Shown here one piece after another: positions 51,707 to 60,543 of a stretch of DNA of 64,000 nucleotides. The first letter of the stretch is position 1; each line of letters begins with the position of its first letter. Source of the DNA: Streptomyces massasporeus (GTDB lineage: Bacteria > Actinomycetota > Actinomycetes > Streptomycetales > Streptomycetaceae); assembly GCF_014648995.1 (NCBI RefSeq), contig NZ_BMSE01000025.1, positions 1-64,000 of the forward strand, written 5' to 3'. The notes under the pieces were generated by a model, which worked only from the letters and a program-made list of their open reading frames with translations, was not told the origin of the DNA and ran no database searches. The position numbers and the translations under genes are program-made.

Positions 51707-52420
51707 ATGGCATCAAGCACGCTGAGCCGGGTCACCAAGGCCCTGCTGGCTCCCGCCCTGGCCCTCGGCGCCACCGTCGGCCTCGCCTCCGCCCCCGCCT
51801 CCGCCGCCGTCTGGAACTCCTGCGACCAGTGGGGCCAGACCAACCTGAACGGCTACACGCTCTACAACAACATCTGGGGCTCCGGCGCCGGCAGCCAGTG
51901 CATCTGGGCCAACTCCGGCACCAACTGGGGTGTCTGGGCCAGCCACCCCAACACCGGCGGCATCAAGTCCTACCCGAACCAGACGAAGGCGATCAACAAG
52001 TCGATCACCTCGCTGACCTCGCTGTCCAGCAGCTACAACGTCAGCGTCCCGTCGTCCGGCGCGTACAACACGTCGTACGACATCTGGGACACGGACCACG
52101 ACTACGAGATCATGCTCTGGGTCAACAAGACCGGAGCCGTCGGTCCCATCGGCACCTCGCAGGGCAGCGTCAGCCTCGGCGGCCACTCCTGGAACGTCTT
52201 CAAGGGCACCAACGGGGCCAACGAGGTGTTCTCGTTCATCCGCACCTCCAACTCCAGCTCCGGCACCGTGAACATCCTGCCGATCCTGAAGTGGATCAAG
52301 GACACCAAGAAGTGGATGGGCAACGAGACGATCGGTGACGTGCAGTTCGGCTACGAGATCACCTCGTCGTCCGGCGGGCTGAACTTCACCACCAACAACC
52401 TGACGGTCAGCAGCAGCTGA
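51707..52420 (+). CDS. Secreted GH12 endoglucanase/xyloglucanase
   Basis: 237 aa with a Sec signal ending ASA at about residue 35. The mature enzyme is the GH12 jelly roll: WNSCDQWGQTNLNGYTLYNNIWGS, NSGTNWGVWASHPNTGGIKSYPN, nucleophile Glu in DHDYEIMLWVNK and acid/base Glu in FGYEITSSSGGL. GH12 members cleave beta-1,4-glucan or xyloglucan; context favours xyloglucan. No carbohydrate-binding module is attached. Ribosome site ggaaggga; a 35-bp gap separates it from GH95. Confidence 0.92.
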   Translation: MASSTLSRVTKALLAPALALGATVGLASAPASAAVWNSCDQWGQTNLNGYTLYNNIWGSGAGSQCIWANSGTNWGVWASHPNTGGIKSYPNQTKAINKSITSLTSLSSSYNVSVPSSGAYNTSYDIWDTDHDYEIMLWVNKTGAVGPIGTSQGSVSLGGHSWNVFKGTNGANEVFSFIRTSNSSSGTVNILPILKWIKDTKKWMGNETIGDVQFGYEITSSSGGLNFTTNNLTVSSS

Positions 52421-52451
52421 CCCGTCGCGGGGCCGGGGCTCGGCCGTGCCG

Positions 52452-53639
52452 TCAGGCGCGGTCGGCCTCGGCCCGCAGCACGTTGTAGTCCGCGAAGGCC
52501 GACTCGACCTGGTCGCGGGTCAGGCCGTAGCGGGAGAGGTCGTAGGTGTGCTTGCGGATGCCCTTGGGGCGTGCGACGGCCGCGGGGAGCCGGGCCGCGT
52601 CGGCCTCGGTCCACCGGGCGCCGACGGCCGCGAAGAGCTTCGGGGCGCCGGTCGCGGGATCGGAGCCGAGCCACGCGTACGGGGCGTCCACCAGCTGCTG
52701 CGCGGGGATGGCGGCCCGGGCCGCGAGACCCCGCGTCATGGCCCGGCTCAGCAGACCCAGCCAGGTGGCGCCGATGCCGGTCAGGTCGACGGGGCGGGTG
52801 CTGACGGCCATGCCGTGCTCGATCAGGGAGCAGAAGGACGCCACGACGGTGACCGGGTCGCGGTGGCACCACACGATCGTGGCGTCCGGGAAGACCGTGC
52901 GCAGCGCGTCCAGGTTCTCCAGGTGCATGGGGGACTTCAGCATCCAGCGCCGCCGCGGACGGCCGTGCTGGAGCACCTGGTAGACCTGCTTGAGGTACCG
53001 GTAGTCGGCGGTGAAGTCCCGCGCGCAGTGCCACTCCCGGTACGCGGGAATGCGCGCCTGGGAGAACGGCATCAGGGCGTGCGGCAGCGCGAACGTGCAC
53101 TCCTCAGGACCCTCGGCGGCCATCGCGTGGATGTCGCGGAAGCGCGGCGCGAACAGGTCCGTGCCCCGCACCATCCGGCGCCCGGCCGTGATCGCCCGCC
53201 GCCGCTGCCGGGGCGGCAACTCCAGGTCGGGCGCGAGCAGTTCCCAGAGCAGCGGACTGCGGTGCTCGTCGGAGACGGACAGCGCCGCGTGCGTGACGGT
53301 GGTCGCGGTGCGGGGCAGCCCCACGACGAACACGGGCCGCTCGATCGGCTCCCGCTCGATCTCCGGGTGCTCGGCGATCAGCCGCCGCACCCGCGCCCGG
53401 TTGGCCAGATGCCTCCGGACGTGCCCCTGCGCGGCCTGCCAACCCACCGGAGTGAGGTGCTCGGCCTTCGCCCACCAGCCCAGCAGGGCCCGGAAGCCGT
53501 CGACGAACTCCCCGTCCCCCGGCGCCTCACCGGTCTCCACCGCGATGCGGTCGAAGATCCGGCCGGGGTTCCCGCGGGAGCCGAAGGCGGGCCGCAGCGC
53601 CAGGTCGGCGAGGGTGAGGGCGAGCGGAGTCGAGGACAC
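52452..53639 (-). CDS. Sulfotransferase-family protein
   Basis: 395 aa. The PAPS-binding 5'-phosphosulfate loop reads VFVVGLPRTATTVTHAAL near residue 105 (usually PRSGTT), and the 3'-phosphate region is WMLKSPMHLENLDALRTVFPDATIVWCHRDPVTVVASFCSL. The N-terminal 90 residues are family-specific helices. The acceptor cannot be predicted. It lies inside the sugar locus but on the opposite strand to GH12 and has no operator, so it may be an unrelated insertion. GTG start at 53639 with no strong ribosome site. Confidence 0.82.
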   Translation of the reverse strand: MSSTPLALTLADLALRPAFGSRGNPGRIFDRIAVETGEAPGDGEFVDGFRALLGWWAKAEHLTPVGWQAAQGHVRRHLANRARVRRLIAEHPEIEREPIERPVFVVGLPRTATTVTHAALSVSDEHRSPLLWELLAPDLELPPRQRRRAITAGRRMVRGTDLFAPRFRDIHAMAAEGPEECTFALPHALMPFSQARIPAYREWHCARDFTADYRYLKQVYQVLQHGRPRRRWMLKSPMHLENLDALRTVFPDATIVWCHRDPVTVVASFCSLIEHGMAVSTRPVDLTGIGATWLGLLSRAMTRGLAARAAIPAQQLVDAPYAWLGSDPATGAPKLFAAVGARWTEADAARLPAAVARPKGIRKHTYDLSRYGLTRDQVESAFADYNVLRAEADRA

Positions 53640-53699
53640 GCGGAAAACCTACCCCCTGGAACTCGCTTGCACTGAACGGAAGTTGGCCGATCGAGCGAA

Positions 53700-53740
53700 A
53701 GGGGATGGCCGGAAGACCTCCATCGATCCGGCCATCCCCT
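53700..53740 (-). terminator. Terminator of the GH31 gene
   Basis: A perfect 14-bp stem (ggggatggccgga / tccggccatcccc plus an outer A-T pair) with a 13-nt loop lies 10 bp after the GH31 stop. Confidence 0.8.
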
Positions 53741-53749
53741 CCGACACGG

Positions 53750-55792
53750 CTACTCCGCTACAGGCAGCCGTGCCCCGTCCCGCAGGAACAGCGGGATGCG
53801 GTCCAGCGGGGCGTCGACCGTCACGGCCCGGCCGCCCTCGTACGTCTCACCCGTCCACGCGTCCGTCCAGGACGCCCCGGCCGGCAGGTACGCCGTACGG
53901 GCGGTGGCGCCGGCCGTCAGCACCGGCGCGACCAGCAGGTCCGGGCCGAACAGGTAGGAGTCGTCGACCGACCAGGTCGCCGGGTCGTCCGGGAACTCCA
54001 GGAACAGCGGCCGCATCACCGGCAGGCCCTCCTCGTGGGCCGCCCGCATCACGTCCAGCACATACGGCTTCAGCCGCTCGCGCAGGCGCAGGTACCGCTC
54101 CAGGATCGCCCCGGCCTCCTCGCCGTACGACCACACCTCGTTCGGGCCGCCGGTCATCTCCGGGCCCAGCGGCATGCCCGGGTCGCGGAAGCCGTGCAGC
54201 CGCATCAGCGGGGACAGCGCGCCGAACTGGAACCAGCGGACCATCACCTCCCGGTACGCCGGGTCGTCCGGGTCGCCGCCGTGGAAGCCGCCGATGTCGG
54301 TGTTCCACCACGGGATGCCCGACAGGGCCGTGTTGAGGCCGGCCGCGATCTGGCGGCGCAGGGTGGGGAAGTCCGTGCCGATGTCACCGGACCACAGGGC
54401 GGCGCCGTAGCGCTGACTGCCCGCCCACGCCGAGCGGTTGAGGGTGACGATCTCCTCCTCGCCGGTGGCGGCCAGGCCCTCGTAGAAGGTGCGGGCGTTC
54501 TCCGCCGGGTAGGCGTTGCCGACCTCCAGGCCCGGGCCCGCCCAGTAGCGCAGGTTCTCCTGGAAGCCCGGCTTCAGCTCCGGCTCGCAGGCGTCCAGCC
54601 AGAACGCCGTGATGCCGTACGGGTCGAGGTAGTTCTCCTTCACCTTCGACCACACGAACTCCCGGGCGTCCGGGTTGGTGGCGTCGTAGAAGGCGACCTG
54701 GACCGTGGAGGCGACCTCCTTGTCGGGCCAGTCGGCGTGTGCCATCGGGCCGTACTGGGTGCCGATGAACCAGCCGCGCTGCTCCAGGACCGGGTGGTTC
54801 TCGCTCAGCGGCGACACCGACGGCCAGACGCTCACCACCAGCTTGATGCCGAGCTCCTCCAGCTCCCGCACCATCGCCGCCGGGTCGGGCCACTCCTTCG
54901 GGTCGAACTTCCAGTCGCCGAGGTGCGTCCAGTGGAAGAAGTCGCAGACGATCGCCGAGATGGGCAGCCCCCGCCGCTTGTACTCCCGGGCCACCGCCAT
55001 CAGTTCGTCCTGGGTGCGGTAGCGCAGCTTGCACTGCCAGAAGCCCGCCGCCCACTGAGGCAGCATCGGGCTGCGGCCGGTCACCGCGCTGTAGCGGCGC
55101 TGGCCGCCGGCCGGGTCGCCCGCCGTGATCCAGTAGTCGATCTGCCGGGCCGAGTCGGCGACCCAGCGGGTGCCGTTGTGCGCCAGCTCCACGCGGCCGA
55201 TCGCCGGGTTGTTCCACAGCAGGGTGTAGCCGCGGCTGGAGGTCAGCACCGGGATGCCGACCTCGGCGTTGCGCTGGATCAGGTCCAGCACCAGGCCCTT
55301 CTGGTCCAGGCGCCCGTGCTGGTGCTGGCCGAGGCCGTACAGCTTCTCGTCGTCGTAGGCGGCGAAGCGCTGCTCCAGGCGGTGGTGGCCGTTGCCGACG
55401 GCCGTGTAGAGGCGGGAGCCGGGCCACCAGAAGTGGGCGCGGTCCTCGGCGAGGATCTCGGCGGAGTCGTCCGTGCGCAGGAAGCGGATCAGGCCCTCGG
55501 CGCTCACCTCGACGGTGAGCGCGCCGACGGTCAGCTGCCCTCGGCCGTCCTCGGTCTTCACCGTGGAGGGGGTCGCGGGGGCCTCGGCGAGCAGCGCGCC
55601 CGGGAGCCCCTCGAGGACCGGGCCGCCGAGCCGGGCACGCACCCGGACCGCGTCCGGACCCCACGGCTCGATCCGTACGGTCTCCTGGCGGCCGCTCCAC
55701 TCCAGTGCGCCGTCCCGCTCGCGGAACGTGCCGACGGTCGGGGAGGACTGCGCCAGGCTCACCTGGGGCTGGGTTTCAGCAGGCTGATTCAC
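53750..55792 (-). CDS. GH31 alpha-xylosidase-type glycosidase
   Basis: 680 aa, no signal peptide. The N-terminal beta-sandwich precedes the catalytic barrel with nucleophile Asp400 in AFWLDACEPELKPG and acid/base Asp470 in ALWSGDIGTDFPTL. Further GH31 motifs are YGLGQHQHG, FFHWTHLGDWKFDPKEWPDP and WWNTDIGGFHGGDPDD. The DACEPE form of the nucleophile loop is common in alpha-xylosidases, which take xylose off the non-reducing end of xyloglucan oligosaccharides. GTG start with aggag upstream. It follows lacI after 95 bp and has no operator of its own. Confidence 0.88.
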   Translation of the reverse strand: MNQPAETQPQVSLAQSSPTVGTFRERDGALEWSGRQETVRIEPWGPDAVRVRARLGGPVLEGLPGALLAEAPATPSTVKTEDGRGQLTVGALTVEVSAEGLIRFLRTDDSAEILAEDRAHFWWPGSRLYTAVGNGHHRLEQRFAAYDDEKLYGLGQHQHGRLDQKGLVLDLIQRNAEVGIPVLTSSRGYTLLWNNPAIGRVELAHNGTRWVADSARQIDYWITAGDPAGGQRRYSAVTGRSPMLPQWAAGFWQCKLRYRTQDELMAVAREYKRRGLPISAIVCDFFHWTHLGDWKFDPKEWPDPAAMVRELEELGIKLVVSVWPSVSPLSENHPVLEQRGWFIGTQYGPMAHADWPDKEVASTVQVAFYDATNPDAREFVWSKVKENYLDPYGITAFWLDACEPELKPGFQENLRYWAGPGLEVGNAYPAENARTFYEGLAATGEEEIVTLNRSAWAGSQRYGAALWSGDIGTDFPTLRRQIAAGLNTALSGIPWWNTDIGGFHGGDPDDPAYREVMVRWFQFGALSPLMRLHGFRDPGMPLGPEMTGGPNEVWSYGEEAGAILERYLRLRERLKPYVLDVMRAAHEEGLPVMRPLFLEFPDDPATWSVDDSYLFGPDLLVAPVLTAGATARTAYLPAGASWTDAWTGETYEGGRAVTVDAPLDRIPLFLRDGARLPVAE

Positions 55793-55887
55793 GAGGCGGG
55801 CTCCTGTGCGGAAGCAGACATGGGGGTGCCCCGGAAGGGGCGCTGTTCAGTGGCCGTGAGTGAGGAGGACTCAGTGGCTGGGAGTGG

Positions 55888-56901
55888 CTACGACCGGCTC
55901 GGTGCCGGCCCCGTGCTGCCCCGTACCGTCAGCTCGGGCGCGAGCAGCACGACCTCGTCGCTGCCGCGCCCCTCGAGCTTGGCGACCAGCTGGTCCACGG
56001 CGTGCCGGCCCATCTCCTGCGCGGGGATGGCCACCGAGGTGAGCCGCACCGAGGCCTGCATCGCGACCTGGTCGGGGCAGATCGCGACCACCGACACGTC
56101 CTCCGGCACGGCCCGGCCCTGCTGGCGCAGCAGCGCGAGCAGCGGCTCGACCGCCGACTCGTTCTGCACGATGAGCCCCGAGGTGTCCGGGCGTTCGTCG
56201 AGGATCCGGGCGAGCGTCACGGCCATCGCGTCGTACCCGCCCTCGCACGGCCGGTGCAGCAGCCGCACGCCCAGCTCCCGCGAACGGGTCCTGAGTCCGT
56301 CGAGGGTGCGTTCGGCGAAACCGGTGTGCCGCTCGTAGACGGCCGGGGCCTCCCCGATGACGGCGATGTCCTGGTGCCCCTGCTTGGCCAGGTGCTCCAC
56401 GCACAGCGCGCCTGTCGCCCGGAAGTCCAGATCGACGCAGGTCAGGCCCGAGGTGTCGGCGGGCAGACCGATCAGCACGGACGGCTGGTCCGTCGCGCGC
56501 AGCAGCGGCAGCCGCTCGTCGTCTAGCTCGACGTCCATCAGGATCATCCCGTCGGCGAGCCCGCTGCCCGCGACGCGGCGCACCGCGTCGGGCCCCTCCT
56601 CACCGGTGAGCAGCAGCACGTCGTACCCGTGGGCGCGGGCGGAGGTCGCCACGGCGATGGCGATCTCCATCATCACCGGCACGTACATGTCCGTGCGCAG
56701 TGGGACCATCAGCGCGATGATGTTCGACTTGCTGCTGGCCAGGGCGCGGGCCCCGGCGTTCGGGTGGTACCCGAGCTCGCGGATGCTCCGCTCGACCCGC
56801 TGCCGGGTGTTCGCGGAGATGGACCGCTTGCCGCTGAGGACATAGCTCACCGTGCTCGCCGAGACTCCGGCGTGCTGGGCGACCTCGGCGAGGGTGACCA
56901 T
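55888..56901 (-). CDS. LacI-family transcriptional repressor of the xyloglucan locus
   Basis: 337 aa. The N-terminal LacI helix-turn-helix reads VTLAEVAQHAGVSASTVSYVLSGKRSISANTRQRVERSIRELGYHPNAGARALAS, with hinge-helix residues intact. The periplasmic-binding-like effector domain follows (NIIALMVPLRTDMYVPVMMEIAIAVATSARAHGYDVLLL). The ATG at 56901 has ggaga upstream. Two copies of the gaagcgcttc palindrome lie upstream, so it should repress itself and, through the two sites at 41163 and 41346, GH3 and the importer operon. The effector is presumably a xyloglucan-derived sugar. Confidence 0.92.
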   Translation of the reverse strand: MVTLAEVAQHAGVSASTVSYVLSGKRSISANTRQRVERSIRELGYHPNAGARALASSKSNIIALMVPLRTDMYVPVMMEIAIAVATSARAHGYDVLLLTGEEGPDAVRRVAGSGLADGMILMDVELDDERLPLLRATDQPSVLIGLPADTSGLTCVDLDFRATGALCVEHLAKQGHQDIAVIGEAPAVYERHTGFAERTLDGLRTRSRELGVRLLHRPCEGGYDAMAVTLARILDERPDTSGLIVQNESAVEPLLALLRQQGRAVPEDVSVVAICPDQVAMQASVRLTSVAIPAQEMGRHAVDQLVAKLEGRGSDEVVLLAPELTVRGSTGPAPSRS

Positions 56902-56920
56902 CCAGCTCTCCAAGCTCTTG

Positions 56921-56933
56921 TGAAGCGCTTCGA
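56921..56933. promoter_or_regulatory. LacI-family operator, proximal to lacI
   Basis: tgaagcgcttcga keeps the full 10-bp palindromic core gaagcgcttc with one outer mismatch. It lies 20 bp upstream of the lacI start, a position suited to autorepression. Confidence 0.75.
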
Positions 56934-57008
56934 CAGTGCGCGTAGCTGATAAGGGTGGGGGAGGGTGGTTCGACAGTAGCTCCAGCAGGAGTGGGTGTCC
57001 ATAGGTTG

Positions 57009-57022
57009 TCGAAGCGCTTCGA
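57009..57022. promoter_or_regulatory. LacI-family operator, distal to lacI
   Basis: Exact tcgaagcgcttcga, 89 bp from centre to centre from the proximal site, and 227 bp before the acyl-CoA dehydrogenase start. The spacing would permit looping between the two sites. Confidence 0.75.
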
Positions 57023-57249
57023 TGCGGATTTCCCGGAGCGCTCTCAGGGCGGGACTCGTCCCCCGGGACGGCACCTCGATGCAACACCGTCGTCAGGCCT
57101 GCGACAAGTGCCGGGCCTGCCGCGCCCCCTTCGGCTGAACGGACGCGCGAGGACTGGTGGGAGCGTCCGGATTCGGGTACCAACGATCCAGTAGCACTGG
57201 TCGGTAACGAAACGGTCCTCCATCTTCTAGTTGCGGCGAGGTGCCCCTC

Positions 57250-59190
57250 ATGTCCGCTTCCACCACCCCCTCTTCCCGTCCCGCCGTCACCGAGCGGGAG
57301 GCCCGTGAGGTGGCGGAGGCCGCCCGGGAACAGCACTGGCGCAAGCCCAGCTTCGCCAAGGAGCTGTTCCTCGGCCGCTTCCGGCTCGACCTCATCCACC
57401 CCCACCCCCTCCCGGACGAAGAGCTGGCGCAGCGCGGCGAGGAGTTCCTCGCCAAGCTCCGCGACTTCGTCGAGACGAAGGTCGACGGGGGCCTCATCGA
57501 GCGCGAGGCCCGCATCCCCGACGAGGTGATCGACGGGCTGAAGGAGCTCGGCGCCTTCGGCATGAAGATCGACACCAAGTACGGCGGGCTCGGCCTCGGG
57601 CAGGTGCACTACAACAAGGCGCTCTCCCTGGCCGGCTCCGCCAGCCCCGCGATCGGCGTGCTGCTCTCCGCGCACCAGTCGATCGGCGTGCCCCAGCCCC
57701 TGAAACTGTTCGGCACCCAGGAGCAGCGGGAGCGCTTCCTGCCGCGCTGCGCCCGCACGGACATCAGCGCCTTCCTGCTCACCGAGCCCGACGTCGGCTC
57801 CGACCCGGCCCGCCTCGCCACCACCGCGATCCCGGACGGCGACGACTACGTCCTCGACGGCGTGAAGCTGTGGACCACCAACGGCGTCGTCGCCGACCTG
57901 CTGGTCGTCATGGCCCGGGTCCCCAAGAGCGAGGGCCACCGCGGCGGCATCACGGCCTTCGTCGTGGAGACGAACTCGCCGGGCGTCACCGTCGAGAACC
58001 GCAACGCCTTCATGGGCCTGCGCGGCATCGAGAACGGCGTCACCCGCTTCCACCAGGTCCGCGTCCCCGCCGCCAACCGCGTCGGCGAGGAGGGCCAGGG
58101 CCTGAAGATCGCCCTGACCACGCTCAACACCGGGCGGCTCTCCCTGCCGGCCTCCTGTGTCGCGGCCGGCAAGTGGTGCCTGAAGATCGCCCGGGAGTGG
58201 TCGGCGGCCCGCGAGCAGTGGGGCAAGCCCGTCGCGCACCACGAGGCGGTCGGCTCCAAGATCTCCTTCATCGCGGCCACCACCTTCGCCCTGGAGGCCG
58301 TGACGGACCTGGCCTCGCAGATGGCCGACGAGGACCGCAACGACATCCGCATCGAAGGCGCCCTCGCCAAGCTGTACTCCTCCGAGATGGCCTGGACGAT
58401 GGCCGACGAACTCGTCCAGATCCGCGGCGGCCGCGGCTTCGAGACGGCCGACTCCCTGAGGGCCCGCGGCGAGCGCGGCGTCCCCGCCGAGCAGCTCCTG
58501 CGCGACCTGCGCATCAACCGCATCTTCGAGGGCTCCACCGAGATCATGCACCTGCTGATCGCGCGCGAGGCCGTCGACGCCCACCTCTCGGTCGCCGGCG
58601 ACCTCATCGACCCCGAGAAGTCCCTCGGCGACAAGGCCAGGGCGGGCGCGAACGCGGGCGTCTTCTACGCCAAGTGGCTGCCTAAACTGGTCGCGGGACC
58701 CGGCCAGCTCCCCGCCTCCTACGGCGAGTTCAAGCACGGCGTGGACCTCTCCGGACACCTGCGCTACGTCGAGCGCACCGCCCGCAAGCTCGCCCGCTCC
58801 ACCTTCTACGCCATGTCCCGCTGGCAGGGCCGGATGGAGACCAAGCAGGGCTTCCTCGGCCGGATCGTCGACATCGGCGCCGAGCTGTTCGCCATGAGCG
58901 CGTCCTGCGTCCGGGCCGAACTCCTGCGCAGCCAGGGCGACCACGGCCGTGAGGCCTACCAGCTCGCCGACGTCTTCTGCCGCCAGGCCAGGATCCGCGT
59001 CGAGGAGCTCTTCACCCGCCTGTGGACCAACACCGACGACCTCGACCGCAAGGTCGTCAAGGGCGTCCTGTCCGGCACGTACGAGTGGCTGGAGCAGGGC
59101 ATCGTCGACCCGTCGGGCGACGGCCCCTGGATCGCGGACGCGACACCGGGTCCGTCGCAGCGGGAGAACGTCCACCGGCCGATCAGGTAG
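57250..59190 (+). CDS. Acyl-CoA dehydrogenase family protein
   Basis: 646 aa, longer than the usual 380-600. N-terminal helical domain (about 20-150), then the FAD/substrate signature AFLLTEPDVGSDPARLATTA and WTTNGVVADLLVVMARVPK, the C-terminal helical domain with LRINRIFEGSTEIMHLLIAREAVDAHL (catalytic Glu region), and an extra C-terminal segment of about 190 residues typical of very-long-chain or FadE-type enzymes. It oxidises acyl-CoA thioesters in fatty-acid breakdown. ATG at 57250 has gcgagg upstream. Whether the operator at 57009 also controls it is unclear. Confidence 0.88.
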   Translation: MSASTTPSSRPAVTEREAREVAEAAREQHWRKPSFAKELFLGRFRLDLIHPHPLPDEELAQRGEEFLAKLRDFVETKVDGGLIEREARIPDEVIDGLKELGAFGMKIDTKYGGLGLGQVHYNKALSLAGSASPAIGVLLSAHQSIGVPQPLKLFGTQEQRERFLPRCARTDISAFLLTEPDVGSDPARLATTAIPDGDDYVLDGVKLWTTNGVVADLLVVMARVPKSEGHRGGITAFVVETNSPGVTVENRNAFMGLRGIENGVTRFHQVRVPAANRVGEEGQGLKIALTTLNTGRLSLPASCVAAGKWCLKIAREWSAAREQWGKPVAHHEAVGSKISFIAATTFALEAVTDLASQMADEDRNDIRIEGALAKLYSSEMAWTMADELVQIRGGRGFETADSLRARGERGVPAEQLLRDLRINRIFEGSTEIMHLLIAREAVDAHLSVAGDLIDPEKSLGDKARAGANAGVFYAKWLPKLVAGPGQLPASYGEFKHGVDLSGHLRYVERTARKLARSTFYAMSRWQGRMETKQGFLGRIVDIGAELFAMSASCVRAELLRSQGDHGREAYQLADVFCRQARIRVEELFTRLWTNTDDLDRKVVKGVLSGTYEWLEQGIVDPSGDGPWIADATPGPSQRENVHRPIR

Positions 59191-59200
59191 GCCCGGCCTT

Positions 59201-59237
59201 CCTGGGGGCGTGCACCGTCATGGCGCGCGCCCCCAGG
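59201..59237 (+). terminator. Hairpin terminator of the acyl-CoA dehydrogenase gene
   Basis: cctgggggcgtgc pairs with gcgcgcccccagg (one G-T wobble), starting 10 bp after the stop. Confidence 0.7.
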
Positions 59238-59286
59238 AGGGGGATGCGCTGTCCTCACACACCGGCCTTACGGCAACAATGGAGGA

Positions 59287-60543
59287 ATGAGCGACAGTCC
59301 AGCCCCCCTCGCCGATCCCCACCTCGTCTACGACCCCGTAGCGGGAAGTGGCCCGAAGGACGTGGTGATCCTCGGCTCCACCGGGTCCATCGGCACCCAG
59401 GCCATCGACCTCGTGCTGCGCAACCCGGACCGGTTCCGGGTCACCGGCCTGTCCGCCAACGGCGGCCGGGTCGCGCTCCTCGCCGAGCAGGCGTACCGGC
59501 TGCGCGTGCGCACGGTCGCGGTGGCCCGCGAGGACGTCGTACCCGCCCTGCGCGAGGCGCTCACCGCGCAGTACGGCACGAGCGAGCCGCTCCCCGAGCT
59601 CCTCACCGGCCCGGACGCCGCCACACAGCTCGCGGCCTCCGACTGCCACACCGTCCTGAACGGCATCACCGGCTCCATCGGACTCGCCCCGACCCTCGCC
59701 GCCCTGGAGGCGGGCCGCACCCTCGCGCTCGCCAACAAGGAGTCGCTCATCGTCGGCGGCCCGCTGGTCAAGGCCCTCGCCAAGCCCGGGCAGATCATCC
59801 CGGTCGACTCCGAGCACGCCGCCCTCTTCCAGGCCCTGGCCGCCGGCACCCGCGCCGACGTCCGCAAGCTGGTCGTCACCGCCTCCGGTGGCCCCTTCCG
59901 CGGCCGTACGAAGGCCGAGCTCGCCGGCGTCACCGTCGAGGACGCCCTCGCGCACCCCACCTGGGCCATGGGCCCGGTCATCACGATCAACTCCGCGACC
60001 CTCGTCAACAAGGGTCTGGAGGTCATCGAGGCACACCTCCTCTACGACATTCCCTTCGACCGCATTGAGGTGGTCGTGCATCCCCAGTCGTATGTCCACT
60101 CGATGGTTGAGTTCACGGATGGATCGACACTGGCCCAGGCGACCCCGCCCGACATGCGCGGGCCCATCGCCATCGGCCTCGGCTGGCCCGAGCGCGTGCC
60201 CGACGCGGCGCCCACCTTCGACTGGAGCAAGGCCTCGACCTGGGAGTTCTTCCCGCTCGACAACGAGGCCTTCCCCTCGGTGAACCTCGCCCGGCACGTG
60301 GGCGAGCTCGCGGGCACCGCCCCGGCGGTGTTCAATGCGGCGAACGAGGAGTGCGTGGAGGCGTTCCGCCAGGGCGCACTGCCCTTCAACGGGATCATGG
60401 ACACCGTCACCCGGGTGGTCGAGGAGCACGGCACCCCGCGTACGGGAACCTCACTCACCGTGTCGGACGTCCTCGAAGCGGAGACCTGGGCGCGGACCCG
60501 GGCCCGGCAACTGGCGGCACAGACGGCGGAGGCCCGTGCATGA
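59287..60543 (+). CDS. dxr: 1-deoxy-D-xylulose 5-phosphate reductoisomerase
   Basis: 418 aa with NADPH-binding GSTGSIGTQAIDL, ANKESLIVGGPLV, VDSEHAALFQAL (substrate-binding Asp/Glu) and the mobile loop MGPVITINSATLVNKGLEVIEAHLLY. It makes 2-C-methyl-D-erythritol 4-phosphate, the committed step of the MEP isoprenoid pathway. A ggagga directly touches the ATG, an unusually short spacing, so the start is fixed by family length and not by the ribosome site. The stop overlaps the next start (ATGA). Confidence 0.95.
   Translation: MSDSPAPLADPHLVYDPVAGSGPKDVVILGSTGSIGTQAIDLVLRNPDRFRVTGLSANGGRVALLAEQAYRLRVRTVAVAREDVVPALREALTAQYGTSEPLPELLTGPDAATQLAASDCHTVLNGITGSIGLAPTLAALEAGRTLALANKESLIVGGPLVKALAKPGQIIPVDSEHAALFQALAAGTRADVRKLVVTASGGPFRGRTKAELAGVTVEDALAHPTWAMGPVITINSATLVNKGLEVIEAHLLYDIPFDRIEVVVHPQSYVHSMVEFTDGSTLAQATPPDMRGPIAIGLGWPERVPDAAPTFDWSKASTWEFFPLDNEAFPSVNLARHVGELAGTAPAVFNAANEECVEAFRQGALPFNGIMDTVTRVVEEHGTPRTGTSLTVSDVLEAETWARTRARQLAAQTAEARA

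Larger units (their letters stand above)
56902..57249. promoter_or_regulatory. 348-bp divergent promoter region, lacI / acyl-CoA dehydrogenase
   Basis: Contains the lacI ribosome site and both lacI-side operators (56921-56933 and 57009-57022). The right half (57023-57235) shows no palindrome or clear promoter element; the dehydrogenase ribosome site gcgagg is at its end. Confidence 0.6.

Noticed and set aside
56902..59175. Long minus-strand extension upstream of lacI
   Set aside because: It reads through the operator region and antisense to the acyl-CoA dehydrogenase; the LacI helix-turn-helix starts at 56901.
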